64,000 bases of DNA from Paenibacillus pasadenensis. Its GTDB lineage: Bacteria > Bacillota > Bacilli > Paenibacillales > Paenibacillaceae. A model generated the notes under the pieces. The model was not told where the DNA came from. It did not search any database and was given only the letters and a program-made list of their open reading frames with translations. Shown in pieces: positions 59,614-64,000 of this stretch. The position numbers and the translations under genes were made by a program. The stretch covers positions 62,001 through 126,000 of the forward strand of contig NZ_JAMBOT010000009.1 of NCBI RefSeq assembly GCF_023715725.1, read 5' to 3'. How positions within the stretch are numbered: position 1 is the first letter of the stretch; each line of letters opens with the position of its first letter.

Positions 59614-62600
59614 ATGATGAAATTTAAAACTACAGCCGCACAAGCTCTAACCGTAGCCGCACTTGCAGCCGGACTTGCCGTTACGGGCGCCTCTACAGCG
59701 CATGCCGATTACAGCTCAACCTCCAACCGCAACTGGATGGAGCAGGTTAATCAAGTGAATCCGAATTTTAAAAATCTGAGCTTGCGCGATGTGATTCTGC
59801 CGGGCACGCATGATTCCGGCACCTCCCCCATCAACCCGAATTCCAAGATCGCTCCGGATCTTATTCCGCTGGTAATGAGGCCGTTTGTGCCTACCTCTTT
59901 TGTGGCCAAGCCGTCTCAGGCTCAGGAGATGAACGTTAAGGAGCAGCTGAACGCAGGAGTTCGCTATCTGGACCTTCGCGTAGGCGCCAACATTTATATG
60001 GAAGACGGCTACAAAGTAATTCGGGACGAAGAAAATTTGAAAACAATGCACGGAGTGTACGGGGAAGACCTGGACCCGATTCTTCAAGCAACGAAAGATT
60101 TTTTGGAGCAGAATCAAAAAGAGGTTGTGGTTCTTGACTTCCAGCATTTCTACTCCATGTCCCATGACGGATATGCCAGACTGCTCGGCAAGCTGGAGAC
60201 GTATCTTGGGAGTATGATGGTGCCGAAGAGCTGGGGCGGATACGAAGAAAAAACGGTGACTGACGAAAACGGAAATTCCAAAATCGTTAAAAGTTATGAT
60301 ATCAGCAAACTGACGTTAGATACAATGTGGAAAAGCAACCGCAGGGTTATCGTGCTGTTTGGCTCGCACCATTATTGGAAGAGCGATTCGCTGACCGGGG
60401 ATTTGAGCTTGCAGCATGATTACTGGAACGATGAAATGAAAGACGGCGATATCCCCGCCGATATTATGAATTCCTCTACCATTTGGAGCAGAAAAGAAGC
60501 GATGAATTCCAAATGGGTAAACACCGATAAGTCTTCCGATCTTAAAAAAGACATGGATGAAATCTCTGCTAATTCGGAAGCGGAAGACACCCGGTTTCAT
60601 GTCATGCAAAATCTGCTGACTCCGCAATTTTATCTCGACAAGATGAAATACATGTTCATCCCAACTACAACGCCGGTTGATCCGCTTCCGCCAAGAATTG
60701 CGGATGTAGCCGGGGATGCCAATGATATCGCCATGAACGGTCTTCAGGGCCAATGGTACGACGAGAACAAAAAAATCCGTCCGGTCAACATCGTCATGAT
60801 GGACATGTTCAATTGGACGGATGCCGTAAATGTAATCAAAAAGATAAACATGAGCCATCCTGACGCTTCCGGCACGGAAGAAGGCGTGTATGTTTATCAG
60901 CATCCCGATTATGCCGGCGCCTGGAATCGATTCCTGGGCGACGCCGAGAACCTCAGCAAGTTTAATGTCGGCGTGAACAGCATCACCTCGATGAAGATTG
61001 TCGGACCGTACAGCGTAGAGCTGTATAGCGGCGCTAACTTCACCGGCACCAAAACGGTTGTCCGCAACAATGTAGCCAACGCGTCGTTGACGCTGCCGGG
61101 AGTTAACGACAATGTCGGTTCGCTGCGCGTTGTCCGCGACGGCGAGGAAGAGGGCGTGTTCCTTTATGAGCATGGGAATTACGAGGGCAAACGAGTCCGG
61201 TTGACCGGCGACGATGCCGCGATGGCTCTGACTACGCTGGGCAACGATGCCGCCTCTTCGATTCAAATCGTGGGCAACTACAGCGTCACCGCCTATGCGG
61301 ACGGCAACTTTAGCGGCAGTGCAACGACGCTGACAAGCAGCGCGGCCTCGCTGCCTAGCGGCTGGAACGACCGGATCAGCTCCGTCAAAATCGTCGACCT
61401 GGCTCCAGAAGTGACAGCGGACAAGCGTTCCCTGGCAATTGGTTTCGGTGCGGGAGACGGTAAACAGAACGTAAAGCAAAATCTCGCCCTGCCGACAAGC
61501 GGCGCGCGCGGCACGGCCATTACTTGGACATCCAGCAACCCTGCTATTATTTCCGCCTCGGGACAGGTAACGCGTCCTCTCAACGGAGATGTACTGGTGA
61601 CGCTGACAGCTACCCTTGCCAAAGGCTCTATGAGAGATACCAAAACCTTTACGGTGACGGTACTGGACGGAGCGAATGAAAAAGCGGTTGAACTGGATAC
61701 GGCGGAGCTTAAAGTCGGTTTTAACGGCGGTGACACGGCTTCCAATGTAAACCAAAGCCTTGTTCTTCCAACGGCAGGAGCACGCGGAACGGCAATTAGC
61801 TGGACTTCCAGCCGCGCGGATATCCTTGAACCAAACGGGAAATTACATGATAGAACGGGCGGGAATCTACCGATAACGCTGACGGCCACAATTAAAAAAG
61901 GCGGCGCTACGAGCACCAAAACGTTTAACGTGACGGTAATCGACAAGTCAACCCGGTTGGATGCCCAGGCGCTGGCAATCAGATATCTGAACGGCGATAC
62001 GGCGGAAAGCATTAAGAGCAGCCAGATTGTCCTGCCGCGAAACGGAGCCAACGGCACGACGATTTTCTGGAGCTCCAGCGACCCGGCCATTATCTCCGAC
62101 CAAGGAATCGTGACGCGTCAAACGGACGGCAGCCATACGGTTACGTTAACGGCGAAGCTGGTGAAATACGCTGGAACGGAACAGACAAAGACGTTTACCG
62201 TTACTGTCATCGATATTTCTCCTGAGCTGGACTCTTCGAGAATTTATATTGGTTATACCAATCTGGATAACCCGGGAATGCTGTGGAACGATATTACACT
62301 GCCAACCAAGGGAGAGTACGGCTCTACGATTACATGGATGTCCAGCAATCCCGCTGTGCTGGATAACACAGGAAAAGTGACGGCTCCGGAAAGAGCGACC
62401 GATCCCGTCACGCTGCTTGCCATCGTAACGAAAGGAAACGCTTCGTTCACCAGATCCTATCAAATGAAGGTTGGGGATCTAGCGGCCCCGCTTGACGCTG
62501 AGGCGATTAAGATCGGGTATGCAAACGGTGAAGAATACAACACGATTACGCAAAATATTACGCTGCCTACGGCGGGAGAGCGCGGCACAACGATTAGCTG

Positions 62601-63147
62601 GGCTTCGGACCGTCCGGATGTGCTTGCTGCGGACGGCACTGTAAAACGGCCGCTAGGCGGGGATGTTACGGTTACGCTGGACGCTACTGTTACAGGCACC
62701 AGCAGTTATTTGACCAAAAGATTTCTTGTTGTCGTCCGGGGCATTTCAGCTACCATTAGCCTCCAGGCGGAAGACGCTCAGGAAGCCAGCATTGGCAAGC
62801 TCGGCACGGCCGGCTCCGGCTGGAAAGGCAGCGGCTTCTGGAACTTCGACAACGGCGAAGGCCATATCCGCTGGACGTTCGATGCTCCGGCCGACGGCAA
62901 TTATGAGCTGAGCTTTGTTTATGCCAATGGCGGAACGGCCGGACGGTCAATGAGGCTGTGGCTGGATGGAACTGCTATTGACAATGCCTTCGCATTTGCT
63001 CCGACCGGTTCGTGGAATACGAATTGGAAGCAAGTGAAAAAAACCATTTCGTTGTCCGCTGGGCAGCATACGTTCACGCTGGAAACGAGATCTCAAAGCG
63101 GGCCGAACCTGGACGAGGTAATCATTACCTCGGTTCCGGCGCAATAA
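59614..63147 (+). CDS. Large secreted PI-PLC-like protein with crystallin, Ig-like and CBM-like modules
   Basis: This 1177-residue exported protein has a signal peptide at residues 1-31 (cut after STAHA). Residues ~45-410 form a phosphatidylinositol-specific phospholipase C X-like barrel, with His66 in LPGTHDSGT and His146 in TMHGVYG as the likely catalytic pair. Residues ~423-590 are two beta/gamma-crystallin-like modules (GVYVYQHPDYAG, GVFLYEHGNYEG). From ~594 to 1040 come five ~90-residue Ig-like repeats (each with LPT-GARGT-I-WTSS), then a C-terminal CBM6/35-like domain (~1047-1177, LQAEDAQEAS). It probably cleaves inositol phospholipids or glycolipids outside the cell while held to carbohydrate. 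AGAGGAG precedes the ATG. Confidence 0.88.
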   Translation: MMKFKTTAAQALTVAALAAGLAVTGASTAHADYSSTSNRNWMEQVNQVNPNFKNLSLRDVILPGTHDSGTSPINPNSKIAPDLIPLVMRPFVPTSFVAKPSQAQEMNVKEQLNAGVRYLDLRVGANIYMEDGYKVIRDEENLKTMHGVYGEDLDPILQATKDFLEQNQKEVVVLDFQHFYSMSHDGYARLLGKLETYLGSMMVPKSWGGYEEKTVTDENGNSKIVKSYDISKLTLDTMWKSNRRVIVLFGSHHYWKSDSLTGDLSLQHDYWNDEMKDGDIPADIMNSSTIWSRKEAMNSKWVNTDKSSDLKKDMDEISANSEAEDTRFHVMQNLLTPQFYLDKMKYMFIPTTTPVDPLPPRIADVAGDANDIAMNGLQGQWYDENKKIRPVNIVMMDMFNWTDAVNVIKKINMSHPDASGTEEGVYVYQHPDYAGAWNRFLGDAENLSKFNVGVNSITSMKIVGPYSVELYSGANFTGTKTVVRNNVANASLTLPGVNDNVGSLRVVRDGEEEGVFLYEHGNYEGKRVRLTGDDAAMALTTLGNDAASSIQIVGNYSVTAYADGNFSGSATTLTSSAASLPSGWNDRISSVKIVDLAPEVTADKRSLAIGFGAGDGKQNVKQNLALPTSGARGTAITWTSSNPAIISASGQVTRPLNGDVLVTLTATLAKGSMRDTKTFTVTVLDGANEKAVELDTAELKVGFNGGDTASNVNQSLVLPTAGARGTAISWTSSRADILEPNGKLHDRTGGNLPITLTATIKKGGATSTKTFNVTVIDKSTRLDAQALAIRYLNGDTAESIKSSQIVLPRNGANGTTIFWSSSDPAIISDQGIVTRQTDGSHTVTLTAKLVKYAGTEQTKTFTVTVIDISPELDSSRIYIGYTNLDNPGMLWNDITLPTKGEYGSTITWMSSNPAVLDNTGKVTAPERATDPVTLLAIVTKGNASFTRSYQMKVGDLAAPLDAEAIKIGYANGEEYNTITQNITLPTAGERGTTISWASDRPDVLAADGTVKRPLGGDVTVTLDATVTGTSSYLTKRFLVVVRGISATISLQAEDAQEASIGKLGTAGSGWKGSGFWNFDNGEGHIRWTFDAPADGNYELSFVYANGGTAGRSMRLWLDGTAIDNAFAFAPTGSWNTNWKQVKKTISLSAGQHTFTLETRSQSGPNLDEVIITSVPAQ

Positions 63148-63201
63148 TTTGAACGGAGAGGCAAAAACGGAATCCCGTTTTGTGCCTTGGCAATAGCTCT
63201 C

Positions 63202-63255
63202 AAAAGTCCTGTCTCTCGTTTACGGCCATGCGCCGCAGCGAGGGACAGGCTTTTT
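63202..63255 (+). terminator. Terminator after the PI-PLC gene
   Basis: AAAAGTCCTGTCTCTCG and CGAGGGACAGGCTTTT pair over about 14 bases and end in TTTTT. Confidence 0.85.
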
Positions 63256-63396
63256 ATGTTGTAAAAGTTTCATGCTGGATAGGATATCAGCCTTTTTCCG
63301 CAAGGCCAAGCCGTCGGCCCATACCGTCTGCGAGAGCGCTCCATAGATTGATAGAACAGCTTGATAGCTGCAAATCGATTTAAAGGAGTGACGGGG

Positions 63397-64000
63397 ATGT
63401 TGGAATGGCATATGCTGCTGGTTGCGCTGCTTGCGGGAGCGGGCGGAATCTGGTGGCTGGCTGAGATAAGCAAAGGCTGGCTTGCAGAATGGGCGATGCC
63501 GGAGCATGAGCAGGGCGAGCTGATTGTTAAATTTCAGGAAGGGCTGACTGCGGACGCCAAACACCGGATTCATAAACAATGCGCCTGCCGGGTAACAGAG
63601 GAAAAAAGCGGGACAGGCCAGCATATCGTCCGAGCCCAAAAAGGGCGGTGCAGCGCGCGTAAGCTCAAGGAACGGTATGACCAGTATCCCGAGGTAGAGT
63701 ACGCCGAGCCGAACTATTGGTACCGGAGCTGCCTGGTGCCGCAGGATTCCTACTATAACCTGCAATATGGCCCGAAGCTGATCGGGGCTGAGCAAGCATG
63801 GGATGTAACGACCGGCAGCGGAAAGGTTACTATTGCAGTTATCGACACGGGTATTGACGCTGCTCATCCGGACTTGGCAGGAAAGGTGCTTGAGGGCAGG
63901 AATTTTTCCGGACCGGCCCAGGATACGGCTGATCCGAACGGACATGGGACACATGTGTCCGGTATCGCCGCAGCGGAAATCAACAACGGGGTCGGCATTG
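63397..64000 (+). CDS. S8 family subtilisin-like serine protease, 3'-truncated
   Basis: The gene is open to the end of the window; 201 complete codons are visible. ATG 63397 has AAAGGAGTG upstream. The protein begins MLEWHMLLVALLAGAGGIWW, a hydrophobic segment that could be a signal anchor. Next comes an inhibitor-I9-like propeptide (ELIVKFQEGL...EYAEPNYWY) and the subtilisin catalytic domain with the Asp motif VIDTGID and the His motif NGHGTHVSGI. The Ser motif lies beyond the window. It is an exported protease, directly after the PI-PLC terminator. Confidence 0.93.
   Translation, partial: MLEWHMLLVALLAGAGGIWWLAEISKGWLAEWAMPEHEQGELIVKFQEGLTADAKHRIHKQCACRVTEEKSGTGQHIVRAQKGRCSARKLKERYDQYPEVEYAEPNYWYRSCLVPQDSYYNLQYGPKLIGAEQAWDVTTGSGKVTIAVIDTGIDAAHPDLAGKVLEGRNFSGPAQDTADPNGHGTHVSGIAAAEINNGVGI

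Noticed and set aside
60316..61755. 479-codon open frame antisense to the PI-PLC gene
   Set aside because: Shadow of the repetitive Ig-like region; composition is Arg/His/Val-rich without domain pattern.

Overview
The window looks like chromosomal DNA of a Paenibacillus-like Bacillota (inferred from gene content, not from a marker gene). Shine-Dalgarno sequences are strong (GGAGG type), TTG starts are frequent, GC content is moderate, AraC regulators and glycosidases are abundant, and there are Bacillus-type comQXPA, ykoEDC, ydbST, ydjO and abrB homologues. I see no rRNA, tRNA, insertion sequence, prophage or CRISPR array. Both window ends cut genes: a GH116 glycosidase at the left (5' end missing) and an S8 protease at the right (3' end missing).

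Layout. 1-12.9 kb is a glycan-use region: GH116, a GH38-like mannosidase, a ROK kinase, an isomerase of the phosphomannose isomerase type, a GH78 rhamnosidase-like enzyme and three AraC regulators, with no transporter in view. 13.1-15.9 kb is an ABC exporter plus DUF1854 pair. 16.2-20.0 kb is a histidine kinase, response regulator and SLH-type surface protein, all leftward, with 11-bp phased repeats before the surface-protein gene. 20.3-22.8 kb has a CoxG-like protein, DUF2500, and MerR plus two SMR subunits. 22.9-26.1 kb is an NAD-salvage operon (prs-like, nadV, nrtR-like) with a palindrome over its promoter. 26.2-27.4 kb is an acyltransferase. 27.6-33.6 kb is a complete comQXPA quorum-sensing locus, preceded by a SagB-like nitroreductase and a GntR regulator. 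A phased TTGCGG-type array lies upstream of that pair, so it may be a ComA target.

33.6-43.8 kb carries single genes (ydjO with an attenuator-like leader, formate/nitrite channel, AbrB-HTH protein, MsrA, DUF420), two TolB-like propeller paralogues, a second two-component system and a cold-shock protein. 43.9-47.5 kb is ykoEDC (thiamine precursor uptake) under a TPP riboswitch. 47.8-50.1 kb holds an aldo/keto reductase and a VOC protein. 50.3-54.5 kb is a D-amino-acid operon (DauR/YheO-like regulator, DSD1/D-threonine-aldolase-type PLP enzyme, D-aminoacylase, RidA). 54.7-58.9 kb has the PH-domain pair YdbS/YdbT and an SgrR-like regulator. 59.6-63.1 kb encodes a large secreted PI-PLC-like protein with crystallin, Ig-like and carbohydrate-binding-like modules.

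Points most worth a second look: the comQXPA neighbourhood with its possible QS-controlled SagB-like gene; three genes whose best start is a rare codon (ATT or CTG); two intergenic arrays with a 50-bp period that run direct, then inverted; and a second dyad-repeat family, one copy of which lies inside the thiamine riboswitch leader.
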